From Leptolinea sp. (lineage in GTDB: Bacteria > Chloroflexota > Anaerolineae > Anaerolineales > Anaerolineaceae), in contig JAAZMZ010000046.1 in assembly GCA_012798535.1 (NCBI GenBank), positions 1 to 50,939 on the forward strand: a DNA stretch of 50,939 bases. Direction: 5' to 3'. A program made the position numbers and the translations under genes. The notes below the pieces were generated by a model that worked only from the letters and a program-made list of their open reading frames with translations, did not search any database and was not told where the DNA came from. Shown here piece by piece: positions 7,664 through 14,846 of this stretch (its first letter is position 1; each line of letters opens with the position of its first letter).

Positions 7664-9217
7664 TTAATGAATCAGCGCGTGCTCTCTGCTCCGCGGGGTA
7701 GCCATTTGCAGGATCGTTACTTCATCTGTCGTCTTGGCATCGAGTTCGCCGACCGAATATCCTTCGGACATAACAATGATGCGGTTTGAGAGTGTCAGAA
7801 CTTCCGGCAGATCGGATGAAACCACCAGCAGAGCTATCCCTTCTCTGGCCAGTCCGCGCAGAATATGATAGATCTCCGCCTTGGCGCCCACATCCACCCC
7901 GCGTGTGGGTTCGTCGACGATCAATAATCTGGGTTTACGTGCCAGCCATTTACCCAGTAAAACCTTCTGCTGGTTTCCACCGCTCAACAGCATGACGAGT
8001 TTCTGGATGTCGGGCGTCGCGATATGCAGTGATTCTTTGTATTCCGTTGCCAGACGGTTGACCCGTTTTTCATCCACAATACCCATGCGTGAAACCTGGT
8101 TCAGATTGGCAGCCGCGATGTTGGCCGCCAGGCTCATTTCGACGAACAGGCCAGCCTCGCGGCGCTCTTCAGGCACCATGCAGATATCTTCGCGGATGGC
8201 TTCCGATGGGTGTGTCGGGTGGATTTCCTTTCCTCCGAGCAGAATCTTGCCCGATTCGATCTTGCGTACGCCAAAAATGGCCTCGCACAGTTCCGTCCGA
8301 CCGGCGCCTACCAGACCGGCCAGGCAGACAATCTCTCCGGCACGAACGGTCAGAGACACATTCTTCACCGGTTTGGCTGCCAATCCCTGAATTTCCAGCA
8401 CCACCGGCGCGTTCGCCGCAGGGACTGCCGTGGTGTTCTCGGAAGACAGTTCACGCCCCACTTCTAGATGGATCAAATCATCCTGATTCGTCTCAGCAAT
8501 TACGCGGGTGCCACTGATCTTTCCATCTTTCAACACGGTCACCCTGTCGGATATCTCGAACACTTCACTCAGACGGTGGGTCACGTAGATGATGGATACC
8601 CCGCGCTCCCTAAGCTGGCGCAGGACTTTAAACAGTTGGCGGGCTTCGTTAATAGTCAGGGAGGATGTCGGTTCATCGAGGATCAACAGGCGGACATTCT
8701 GCGAAAGCGCTTTGGCGATATCCACCATCTGCCTCTGCCCGGGTGAAAGAAATTCCACCAGATCGGTGGGTTTGACCGGTGATTCCAGTTTTTCCAGTAT
8801 CTGGGAAGATTCCTGATTCATCCTGTCGAAATCGATGATCCCGGCTGATTTGATCGGCTGCCGGCCGGCAAATATGTTCTCGGCCACGCTTAACGGCGGG
8901 AACAGGCTGCCTTCCTGAAATACCATGGCCACCCCGGAATTTTGCGCCGCCTTCTCATCCACCGGCGCGTAGGGTTCGCCATCGAGCGTCATCTCGCCGC
9001 TGTCCGGCCGGTACACGCCATCGATGACATGCATCAGGGTGGATTTCCCCGCGCCATTCTCTCCAACCAGGGCATGAATTTCTCCAGGCTTGATCTCGAG
9101 GCCGACGTTATCCAGCGCCTGAACGCCCGGAAAAGCCTTCGACAGACGGCTGACTTTAAGACGCAAATCCATCCCGGATCTCGATTCGTGCTTTGTATTT
9201 TCCAATGATTCGCTCAA
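7664..9217 (-). CDS. Sugar ABC transporter ATP-binding protein, RbsA/MglA type (two ABC domains)
   Basis: The 517-aa protein is a tandem ABC ATPase. The first domain has Walker A GENGAGKST, the signature-like LSPGQRQMVDIAKA and Walker B LLILDEPTSSL. The second has the degenerate P-loop GLVGAGRTELCEA, signature LSGGNQQKVLLGKWLA and LLIVDEPTRGVDVG. A degenerate second Walker A is normal for RbsA-type proteins. The frame opens with TTG at 9217, supported by GGAG 7 nt upstream; ATG 9172 (MDLRLKVSRLS) is a weaker alternative. It is the first gene of the operon, about 85 nt below the predicted transcription start. Confidence 0.92.
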   Translation of the reverse strand: MSESLENTKHESRSGMDLRLKVSRLSKAFPGVQALDNVGLEIKPGEIHALVGENGAGKSTLMHVIDGVYRPDSGEMTLDGEPYAPVDEKAAQNSGVAMVFQEGSLFPPLSVAENIFAGRQPIKSAGIIDFDRMNQESSQILEKLESPVKPTDLVEFLSPGQRQMVDIAKALSQNVRLLILDEPTSSLTINEARQLFKVLRQLRERGVSIIYVTHRLSEVFEISDRVTVLKDGKISGTRVIAETNQDDLIHLEVGRELSSENTTAVPAANAPVVLEIQGLAAKPVKNVSLTVRAGEIVCLAGLVGAGRTELCEAIFGVRKIESGKILLGGKEIHPTHPSEAIREDICMVPEERREAGLFVEMSLAANIAAANLNQVSRMGIVDEKRVNRLATEYKESLHIATPDIQKLVMLLSGGNQQKVLLGKWLARKPRLLIVDEPTRGVDVGAKAEIYHILRGLAREGIALLVVSSDLPEVLTLSNRIIVMSEGYSVGELDAKTTDEVTILQMATPRSREHALIH

Positions 9218-9273
9218 TGGGACGCTCCAGTCTTATTCATTTGTACTTGTTCTGGGGATCGGATTTCTTTTAT

Positions 9274-9307
9274 GTTCACATATTGCGAACGTTCACTATT
9301 TGTGAAC
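9274..9307. promoter_or_regulatory. Two abutting 17-bp palindromic operators (GTTCAC-N5-GTGAAC)
   Basis: GTTCACATATTGCGAAC (9274-9290) and GTTCACTATTTGTGAAC (9291-9307) lie head to tail with no gap. Each has 6-nt arms around a 5-nt AT-rich spacer; the second is perfect and the first has one arm mismatch. They cover the expected transcription start just downstream of the -10 box at 9308-9313, which fits repression. The symmetric 17-bp form matches what dimeric winged-helix repressors bind. The YhfZ-like regulator of the same operon is the obvious but untested candidate. Confidence 0.75.
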
Positions 9308-9337
9308 ATTATATAGACTCAGGGAAGGATGAGTCAA
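9308..9337 (-). promoter_or_regulatory. Sigma-70 type promoter of the catabolic operon
   Basis: On the minus strand a -35 box TTGACT (9337-9332) and a perfect -10 box TATAAT (9313-9308) are separated by 18 nt. Transcription would start near 9301, inside the tandem palindromes. This is among the best promoter matches in the window. Confidence 0.8.
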
Positions 9338-9410
9338 TACCTTTCTTCAGGAAAATGTAATAAGAATCCAATTATGTTTGTCAGTAAAAATCGTCCACCC
9401 GCAGATAGGT

Positions 9411-9416
9411 TAAAAT
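9411..9416 (+). promoter_or_regulatory. -10-like box TAAAAT of a probable leaderless methyltransferase mRNA
   Basis: TAAAAT ends exactly 6 nt before the ATG at 9423, and no ribosome-binding site lies between. Transcription would start at or beside the start codon. No clear -35 box is seen at the right distance. The same 6-nt geometry recurs at 39472 and 42287. Confidence 0.45.
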
Positions 9417-9422
9417 ACCGAC

Positions 9423-10253
9423 ATGCCCGGTCGCATCTACTTTGGTGATAATCTCCCCATCCTGCAGACTCTGCCTTCTGCTTCTGTTGATCTGATTTAC
9501 ATCGATCCGCCCTTCAACACCGGTAAAACCCAGGAACGCACGCAGATCCGCACGGAGCGCAGCGAGAAGGGTGACCGCACCGGTTTCGGCGGCCGGCGGT
9601 ATGAGACCGTCCGTTTGGGCTCCAAAGGCTACGCTGATATCTTTGATGATTATTTGTCCTTCCTGGAACCGCGCCTCACGGAAGCCCATCGTTTGTTGAA
9701 AGCCACCGGCAGTCTGTACTTCCACATTGATTACCGCGAAGTGCATTACTGCAAGATTCTGCTAGATGCCATTTTCGGACGGGAATGTTTTCTCAATGAG
9801 ATTATCTGGGCCTACGATTTTGGTGGAAAACCCAGGAGGAAATGGCCGCCCAAACATGACAACATCCTTTTTTATGTCAAAGATCCGAATAAGTACATCT
9901 TCAATGTAGACGACATTGACCGGGAGCCTTACATGGCACCGGGCTTGGCGGGTCCCGAAAAAGCGGCCAAAGGCAAGCTGCCCACGGATACGTGGTGGTG
10001 GACTATCGTCGGGACAAATTCAAAAGAACGGAACGGCTACCCCACCCAAAAGCCATTAGGAATAATTAATCGAATAATCAGGGCTTCTTCGAATCCCGGA
10101 GATACTGTATTGGATTTCTTTGCCGGCAGCGGGACCACCGGCGCGGCCTGCCGGGAACTTGACCGGCGGTTCATTCTGGTGGATGATAATTCTCAGGCAA
10201 TCGAGGTGATGCGCAAGCGCTTCGCCGATTCCCTCGATGTTGAATGGGCATAG
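9423..10253 (+). CDS. Orphan site-specific DNA methyltransferase (beta-class N4/N6 type)
   Basis: The 276-aa enzyme has the catalytic motif IV DPPFNTGK near residue 28 and the AdoMet-binding motif I FFAGSGTTG near residue 230. Catalysis before AdoMet binding is the order of beta-class amino-methyltransferases. It also has GSLYFHIDYREVHY, and GYPTQKPLG before motif I. It would methylate an adenine N6 or cytosine N4 in a specific site. No restriction endonuclease or specificity gene is adjacent, so it is probably a solitary regulator-type or house-keeping methylase, divergent from the catabolic operon. A basic stretch (about residues 34-60) between motif IV and the next domain could contact DNA. 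The target sequence cannot be predicted. Confidence 0.88.
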   Translation: MPGRIYFGDNLPILQTLPSASVDLIYIDPPFNTGKTQERTQIRTERSEKGDRTGFGGRRYETVRLGSKGYADIFDDYLSFLEPRLTEAHRLLKATGSLYFHIDYREVHYCKILLDAIFGRECFLNEIIWAYDFGGKPRRKWPPKHDNILFYVKDPNKYIFNVDDIDREPYMAPGLAGPEKAAKGKLPTDTWWWTIVGTNSKERNGYPTQKPLGIINRIIRASSNPGDTVLDFFAGSGTTGAACRELDRRFILVDDNSQAIEVMRKRFADSLDVEWA

Positions 10254-10262
10254 ACTGGTCTA

Positions 10263-10313
10263 CCGGATGCAGTGGACGATCGCATCCGGCGCCGGATTTT
10301 CCTCCGGCCTTTT
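10263..10313 (+). terminator. Double stem-loop terminator after the methyltransferase
   Basis: The first stem is CCGGATGC (10263-10270) with GCATCCGG (10282-10289), 8 bp perfect. The second is GCCGGA (10291-10296) with TCCGGC (10303-10308), followed by CTTTT. The second has the form of a short Rho-independent terminator, though the T-tract is brief. Confidence 0.55.
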
Positions 10314-10577
10314 GACAATACCGTGCATAGACTCGGGAAAAGAAGGGATTCTAAGGCGTCATCCTCTATCGAGGGTGGCATCATACCGGCAGCCGGGATA
10401 GAAAACCCCAATCGCGGTCTTCGATCAACTAACGGAATACCTGGCATCCGGGCATTTCTGACACGTTCCTATTTCTGTTTTTTACTTAAATATTGTATAT
10501 TTAAAAAAACAGATCCTCATTCAGGGGTATGTGTTCGATGGCTGCCTTTCTGAGCAGTTCTTTTTTGGGAGAGAATC
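10314..10577. other. Non-coding gap before the CBS-domain gene
   Basis: I see no supported gene here. The only clear structure is an AT-rich perfect inverted repeat, TTAAATAT (10486-10493) TGT ATATTTAA (10497-10504), about 75 nt before the CBS-domain gene; it could be an operator or part of its promoter region. The rest shows no repeat or RNA motif that I recognise. Confidence 0.4.
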
Positions 10578-11021
10578 ATGGTAACAGTTCGAGATCTTTT
10601 ACGTATTAAAGGCGGCGAGGTATGGTCAGTCTCACCGCAGACGACAATGATCGATGCCCTGCAGCAACTGGCGAAAAAAGATGTAGGCGCTCTCATGGTC
10701 ACCAGTGATGGCAGGATGGTTGGTATCGTCTCGGAACGAGATTTTGTGCGCTCCATTGCTAAAACCGGTCAATGCTTGCTGCATTCGACTGTTGAACACT
10801 ATATGGTGCGTGAAATCATTTCCATTACTCCCGGTCATACCATCGAGCAGTGTATGCAAATCATGACCGAGAAACGCATCCGTCACTTACCTGTGATCGA
10901 AAATGATCAGCTAATTGGTGTCATCTCGATCGGTGATGTGGTACGTGAATTGATCTCGAACAAACAATTAACCATCGATCAGCTTGAGGATTACATTCAC
11001 GGACGTCCTTATACCGGTTAA
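10578..11021 (+). CDS. Two-CBS-domain protein
   Basis: The 147-aa protein consists of one tandem CBS (Bateman) module and little else. The first repeat runs about residues 8-65 (TMIDALQQLAKKDVGALMV, GIVSERDFVRSI) and the second about 75-135 (HTIEQCMQIMTEKRIRHLPV, GVISIGDVVREL). Such modules bind adenosine nucleotides (AMP, ATP, S-adenosylmethionine) and act as energy sensors, often by contacting a partner enzyme. GGGAGAG lies about 6 nt before ATG 10578. It is monocistronic and convergent with the chelatase gene, so context does not reveal a partner. Confidence 0.88.
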   Translation: MVTVRDLLRIKGGEVWSVSPQTTMIDALQQLAKKDVGALMVTSDGRMVGIVSERDFVRSIAKTGQCLLHSTVEHYMVREIISITPGHTIEQCMQIMTEKRIRHLPVIENDQLIGVISIGDVVRELISNKQLTIDQLEDYIHGRPYTG

Positions 11022-11045
11022 TATTCCGCAGGCGTTGCAACAAGT

Positions 11046-12014
11046 CTATTTCATACCAATTCCGCCCATCGACATGGCGCTGGCTGTGGCCATTTCGTTG
11101 CGCACGGTTTGATACAGGCTTTCCGCTTTCAGGTCGGTGATAGTGTAGCAGGGCGCTTTCAGATGATCGGCCAGCACTTTGGCCAGACCCTGGTCAAAAG
11201 CGGCGTGTTCCATGTTGACCACCACGCTGTGGATTTTTTCTTCCGCCAGCAATTCTGCCAGCATGTTGGTCTCTTCCTGGGGTGACATGTGCCCCATGGA
11301 CACATTCCCCGCGCCGTCCGTCAAAACGATCAACAGCGGCTGAATTTCGGGGTGCAGGGTGGATTCACGATGCAGCACTTCGAGTGCCAGCTGCAAACCG
11401 GCCGGCAGGGGCGTCTTACCACCAACTGGAATCTCTGAAAGCGCGCGCTGCGCCAGCTGCACCGAGTTCGTCGGCGGCAGGATCAACGTGGCGCGGTCTT
11501 TCTGGAACACGATCAAGCCGACCCGGTCGCGGCGCTGGTAGGCGTCGGTCAGCAGGGAAAGGATGGCACCTTTCGTGGCAGCCATGCGTTCGGCCACGGC
11601 CATCGACCAGGAGGCATCCACCAGGAACAACACCAGGTTGGCTGCCCGGCGGACGCGCACCTTGCGCATATAATCATCCGGTTTGACGGCAAAAGCCACC
11701 CGCTTGCGTTGTTCGGCACGGCTGCGCTGGTGCGGGGCGGCCGCCCGTATGGTGGCATCAAAGGCCAGGTCGAAAGGTTTCCCGGGCGTGGGGCGGGCCT
11801 GAACATACCGGCCGCGCGCCTGTTCGGTTTTGGTGCGTGAACGCCGGCCGCCCTGCTTGCGGATCATCTGATCCAGCGGCGTATCCAGCTTGCGCGGATT
11901 GAAGGCTTCACCGATTTTGGTTTTCTCGCCGCCGTCCCACCAGTGAGCGGTGGCATCCTGAAAGACAGGTTTGGTATCCTCGGAGGGCGGTTTCAGGTCC
12001 TGCCGTTCCTCCAC
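11046..12014 (-). CDS. ChlD/BchD-like chelatase subunit: VWA half, probably made by -1 frameshift from the ChlI frame
   Basis: Read alone, the frame could start at GTG 12014 (322 aa), but no convincing ribosome-binding site precedes it. It begins with a charged, Pro-rich, basic linker, then a von Willebrand A domain. The metal-ion-dependent adhesion site DASWS has Asp133, Ser135 and Ser137, GGKTPLPAGL supplies the MIDAS Thr, and VLTDGAGN the distal Asp. In Mg- and Co-chelatases this domain couples the AAA+ motor to the large catalytic subunit. The frame is continuous in the -1 register with the upstream ATPase across A AAA AAG, giving a 693-aa protein of normal ChlD architecture (13126 to 11046). 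No large subunit (ChlH/CobN) is in the window. Confidence 0.85.
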   Translation of the reverse strand: MEERQDLKPPSEDTKPVFQDATAHWWDGGEKTKIGEAFNPRKLDTPLDQMIRKQGGRRSRTKTEQARGRYVQARPTPGKPFDLAFDATIRAAAPHQRSRAEQRKRVAFAVKPDDYMRKVRVRRAANLVLFLVDASWSMAVAERMAATKGAILSLLTDAYQRRDRVGLIVFQKDRATLILPPTNSVQLAQRALSEIPVGGKTPLPAGLQLALEVLHRESTLHPEIQPLLIVLTDGAGNVSMGHMSPQEETNMLAELLAEEKIHSVVVNMEHAAFDQGLAKVLADHLKAPCYTITDLKAESLYQTVRNEMATASAMSMGGIGMK

Positions 12015-12028
12015 CTGGACATTCTCAC

Positions 12029-12041
12029 TTACTTTTTTTTT
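12029..12041 (-). promoter_or_regulatory. Candidate -1 programmed frameshift / slippage site A AAA AAG
   Basis: On the minus strand nine A residues (12041-12033) are followed by G and the stop TAA (12031-12029). In the zero frame the codons are GTA AAA AAA AAG TAA, so the heptamer A AAA AAG (12038-12032) is in the exact register used by E. coli dnaX. Slipping back one base continues through VSENVQVEERQDLKPP straight into the VWA frame. A possible weak stem CAGGT/ACCTG lies downstream. Alternatives are transcript slippage on A9 or a base lost in assembly. Confidence 0.7.
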
Positions 12042-13126
12042 ACATCATCGGAGGATGGCTCATCCTGTTCCTGTTGTTCGGATTGTCCCTTGCTGGACTG
12101 TCCCTGCAGAGATTCGATACGCTCCTGCAGATCTTCCATGGTCATTTCGGTTTGCATGAAGGGACCGCGTTTCAGGCGGTGCGGCAGTGCCAGTTCGGCC
12201 GCCATGGCGATATCCCGGTCGGTTACGGAGGTGCGGCCTTCGATGGCTGCCTGGGCGCGGGCGGCTTTTAAGATGACCAGGTCAGAGCGGTGACCGTCCA
12301 CGTTCAACGAAGCCGTCAGCGAGGCAATGGATATCAGGTCACGTTTGGTGTAGCCAACCCGATCTACCAGCTTGCGGGCTTCCCCGATCTGCCTGGATAT
12401 TTCCTCTTCCTTTGGCTCCCACTTCTTGCGGAAGTTTTCCGGTGAAGACTCATATTCCAGATTGCGTTCCATGATGGTCACCCGCTCGCGCGAATCGCGG
12501 ATGCCGTGAATATCCACCGAGAGAGCGAAGCGGTCAAGCAACTGCGGCCGCAGGTCACCCTCCTCTGGATTCATCGTGCCTACCAGAATGAAGCGCGCCG
12601 GGTGTGAGAACGAGATACCCTCGCGCTCGACGATATTCATGCCCATGGCCGCCGAGTCGAGCAGCACATCCACCACGTGGTCATCCAGCAGATTGACTTC
12701 GTCGATATACAGCATACCGCGGTTGGCGGCTGCCAGAACACCGGGTTCGAATGACCGCTCCCCTTTCTGAATGGCTTTCTCGATATCCAGTGTTCCCACC
12801 ACTCGGTCTTCCGTGGCGGAAACCGGCAGGTTGACAAAGGGTGTCGGCCGGGTTTTTACGGGTAATTCTTCGCCTCTGGCGATCCGTTCGCGGCATTCGG
12901 TGCACAGGCTGGCCGGAGCATCGGGATCACAACCGAACCGGCAGTCAGCCACGACCTTCACATTGGGCAACAGTGCAGCCAGCGCGCGCGCCGCCGTGGA
13001 TTTTGCCGTTCCGCGTTCGCCGCGGATCAAGACACCGCCAATGCGGGGATCGACCGCGTTAAGCACAAGCGCCCGGCGCATCCGTTCCTGCCCGACAATT
13101 GCCGTAAAGGGGAAAATGGTTGGCAT
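12029..13126 (-). CDS. ChlI/BchI-like AAA+ chelatase ATPase subunit
   Basis: The 365-aa AAA+ protein has Walker A GERGTAKS at 36-43, a Cys cluster (Cys62, 66, 75, 78) typical of ChlI proteins, Walker B MLYIDEVNLL near 138-147, and GTMNPEEGDLRPQLLDRFAL as the sensor/arginine-finger region. It powers metal insertion into a tetrapyrrole (Mg for chlorophyll, Co for cobalamin) with a VWA partner and a large subunit. The C-terminus is an acidic Gln/Glu/Ser tail ending VKKK at the slippery run. AGGAT lies about 10 nt before ATG 13126. The divergent B12-domain and MeaB genes make a cobalamin link attractive but unproven; photosynthesis genes are absent. Confidence 0.87.
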   Translation of the reverse strand: MPTIFPFTAIVGQERMRRALVLNAVDPRIGGVLIRGERGTAKSTAARALAALLPNVKVVADCRFGCDPDAPASLCTECRERIARGEELPVKTRPTPFVNLPVSATEDRVVGTLDIEKAIQKGERSFEPGVLAAANRGMLYIDEVNLLDDHVVDVLLDSAAMGMNIVEREGISFSHPARFILVGTMNPEEGDLRPQLLDRFALSVDIHGIRDSRERVTIMERNLEYESSPENFRKKWEPKEEEISRQIGEARKLVDRVGYTKRDLISIASLTASLNVDGHRSDLVILKAARAQAAIEGRTSVTDRDIAMAAELALPHRLKRGPFMQTEMTMEDLQERIESLQGQSSKGQSEQQEQDEPSSDDVKKK

Positions 13127-13317
13127 AAATAATCAATCCTGAAATATGGTTAAGAGTGTTGAAAGTTTACCACTACAGATACAGACCGGCAATCCATTGC
13201 AGTTCAGTTACATTTTCTTTTAAATATACAGTCCATTGCGTAACACTCGATACAGATAGAAAAATTGGGAAAAAATCCCATTTTCCTGCGATCCCGGTAA
13301 GAAACCACTCAACGGAG

Positions 13318-13323
13318 TATAAT
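13318..13323 (+). promoter_or_regulatory. -10 box TATAAT upstream of the B12-binding gene
   Basis: A perfect TATAAT lies 18 nt before the start codon, with GGGAGA between them. No consensus -35 is visible. The divergent 13127-13341 region also holds a small stem TGGGA-A5-TCCCA followed by TTTT (13266-13284). I found no B12-box or other cobalamin riboswitch motif. Confidence 0.55.
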
Positions 13324-13341
13324 TTGGATGCGGGAGACGGT

Positions 13342-13749
13342 ATGGATAAGAAAATCCGAGTTTTAGTCGCAAAACCCGGTCTGGATGGACACGATCGCGG
13401 GGCAAAGATTGTTGCCCGCGCGCTTCGGGATGCCGGCATGGAAGTGATCTACACCGGCCTGCGGCAGACACCGGAAATGATCGTGGAAGCGGCGCTTGAA
13501 GAGGATGTGGATGCCATCGGGCTCTCCATCCTGTCTGGCGCGCATATGACGCTTGTTCCACGCGTTCTTGAACTTTTGAAACTCAACCGGCTGGGTAACC
13601 GGCCGGTATTTGTGGGGGGGATCATTCCCGATGAAGATGCGGTTGTTCTTAAAGAAACGGGGGTGGCCGGGATTTTTGGTCCGGGAACAACCACTACTGA
13701 GATCATAAACTCCGTGCGCCTGGCGGTTACTGGCGCCAAAGAAGGGTAA
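13342..13749 (+). CDS. Stand-alone cobalamin-binding domain (methylmalonyl-CoA mutase C-terminal type)
   Basis: The 135-aa protein starts at ATG 13342, with GGGAGA 4 nt upstream (an earlier in-frame opening has no site). It is essentially one B12-binding Rossmann domain. [11 protein letters not shown] carries the DxHxxG signature whose His is the lower cobalt ligand, followed by [15 protein letters not shown] and [11 protein letters not shown], which line the nucleotide tail. Such small subunits pair with a separate catalytic barrel in acyl-CoA mutases. No catalytic subunit is in this window. MeaB follows 17 nt later, which supports a mutase role. Confidence 0.88.
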   Translation: MDKKIRVLVAKPGLDGHDRGAKIVARALRDAGMEVIYTGLRQTPEMIVEAALEEDVDAIGLSILSGAHMTLVPRVLELLKLNRLGNRPVFVGGIIPDEDAVVLKETGVAGIFGPGTTTTEIINSVRLAVTGAKEG

Positions 13750-13766
13750 GGTATAACCAGAGCGCC

Positions 13767-14816
13767 ATGGATCAGGTTGATGCCCTTCTGAAAGGTGACC
13801 GGCTGGCGCTGGCTCGTATCCTATCCCAAATTGAAAACAACGCTCCAGAAAGCCACAGGCTGCTGGATATTCTATTCCGACATGCCGGGAAAGCGCACAT
13901 CATCGGGGTGACCGGACCCGCGGGTTCCGGTAAATCTACGCTGGTCAATCGACTGGCACTCGCTTACCGCCGCCCGCAGGACGGTACTTCTCCTAAGAAG
14001 GTGGGCATTCTGGCGATAGATCCCACCAGCCCTTTCACCGGTGGTGCTGTTCTCGGAGACCGGGTGCGTATGCGCGACCTCTCTGGTGATGATGGTGTTT
14101 TCATCCGTTCTATGGCCACCCGGGGAACTCTGGGAGGCCTGGCGCTGACCACCGGCGAGATGGCTACCGCGTTGGACGCGGCGGGATTTGATGTGATTTT
14201 TGTAGAAACCGTCGGAGTCGGGCAGTCCGAAATGGAAATTGCCCGCCTGGCACACACCATTCTGCTGGTGGAAAATCCCGGCATGGGTGACGATATCCAG
14301 GCTATAAAGGCCGGCATCCTTGAAATTGGCAGCATCATCGCCATCAACAAAGCCGACCGTCCCGGAGTTGAAACCACGGAACGCGTGTTGAGAAACATGC
14401 TCGAAATGAATTCGGCCGGGTACGGGGATGATGCAGACTTCCATCATGGCTTTAAGACCGACACAGCACCCGCCCTCGCGGAGAGCGATGCCGCCGCATG
14501 GCAGATTCCGTTGATCCGAACCGTGGCCACCACAGGCGAAGGTATTCCACAGGTGATCGAGGCGCTGCACGGACATCTGCAGTATCTGAAGACCAGCGGC
14601 CGTTGGCAGGTCACCCAGAAGGACCGCCTGCGCCGTGATCTGGATAACCTGATCCGCGAAGTGCTTTTCCAGACCTGGCTCGGGCGTATGAGTCCGGAAG
14701 AATATGACCGCGCGCTCGACCGCCTGTTTACGCGCACGGTTTCGCCATTCCGTCTGGCAGAAGAATTGATCGTTACAGATTATGCCAACAAAACACAGGT
14801 AAATCATTTAAAATAA
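13767..14816 (+). CDS. meaB: MeaB/ArgK-family GTPase, mutase chaperone
   Basis: The 349-aa G3E-type GTPase has P-loop GPAGSGKS at 50-57, ILAIDPTSPFTGGAVLGDR (switch/Mg region) at 81-99, FVETVGVGQSE near 145-155 and the base-recognition motif NKAD at 194-197. MeaB proteins gate cofactor loading and protect adenosylcobalamin-dependent methylmalonyl-CoA mutase. It follows the B12-domain gene by 17 nt in one transcript. No good ribosome-binding site precedes ATG 13767, so translation probably depends on the upstream gene. The C-terminus, rich in Arg and Asp, is the usual dimerisation region. Confidence 0.92.
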   Translation: MDQVDALLKGDRLALARILSQIENNAPESHRLLDILFRHAGKAHIIGVTGPAGSGKSTLVNRLALAYRRPQDGTSPKKVGILAIDPTSPFTGGAVLGDRVRMRDLSGDDGVFIRSMATRGTLGGLALTTGEMATALDAAGFDVIFVETVGVGQSEMEIARLAHTILLVENPGMGDDIQAIKAGILEIGSIIAINKADRPGVETTERVLRNMLEMNSAGYGDDADFHHGFKTDTAPALAESDAAAWQIPLIRTVATTGEGIPQVIEALHGHLQYLKTSGRWQVTQKDRLRRDLDNLIREVLFQTWLGRMSPEEYDRALDRLFTRTVSPFRLAEELIVTDYANKTQVNHLK

Positions 14817-14846
14817 CAGGTACGAAAAATCACTGGAGGAATTTTT

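Noticed and set aside
9240..9337. The GTTCAC palindromes as the start of a CRISPR or tandem repeat array
   Set aside because: There are only two abutting 17-mers with no spacers and no further copies; their place on the promoter fits operators.
10193..10447. 84-codon minus-strand frame after the methyltransferase
   Set aside because: It runs through the methyltransferase end and the double hairpin, and its composition is Arg/Ser-rich shadow type.
13127..13341. Possible cobalamin riboswitch before the B12-domain gene
   Set aside because: No B12-box-like sequence or matching long-range stem was found, although gene function would have suggested one.
13872..14807. Long open frame antisense to meaB (311 codons)
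   Set aside because: It is the mirror of a well-supported GTPase gene, shows no domain, and has low-complexity His/Gln/Arg composition typical of antisense frames.
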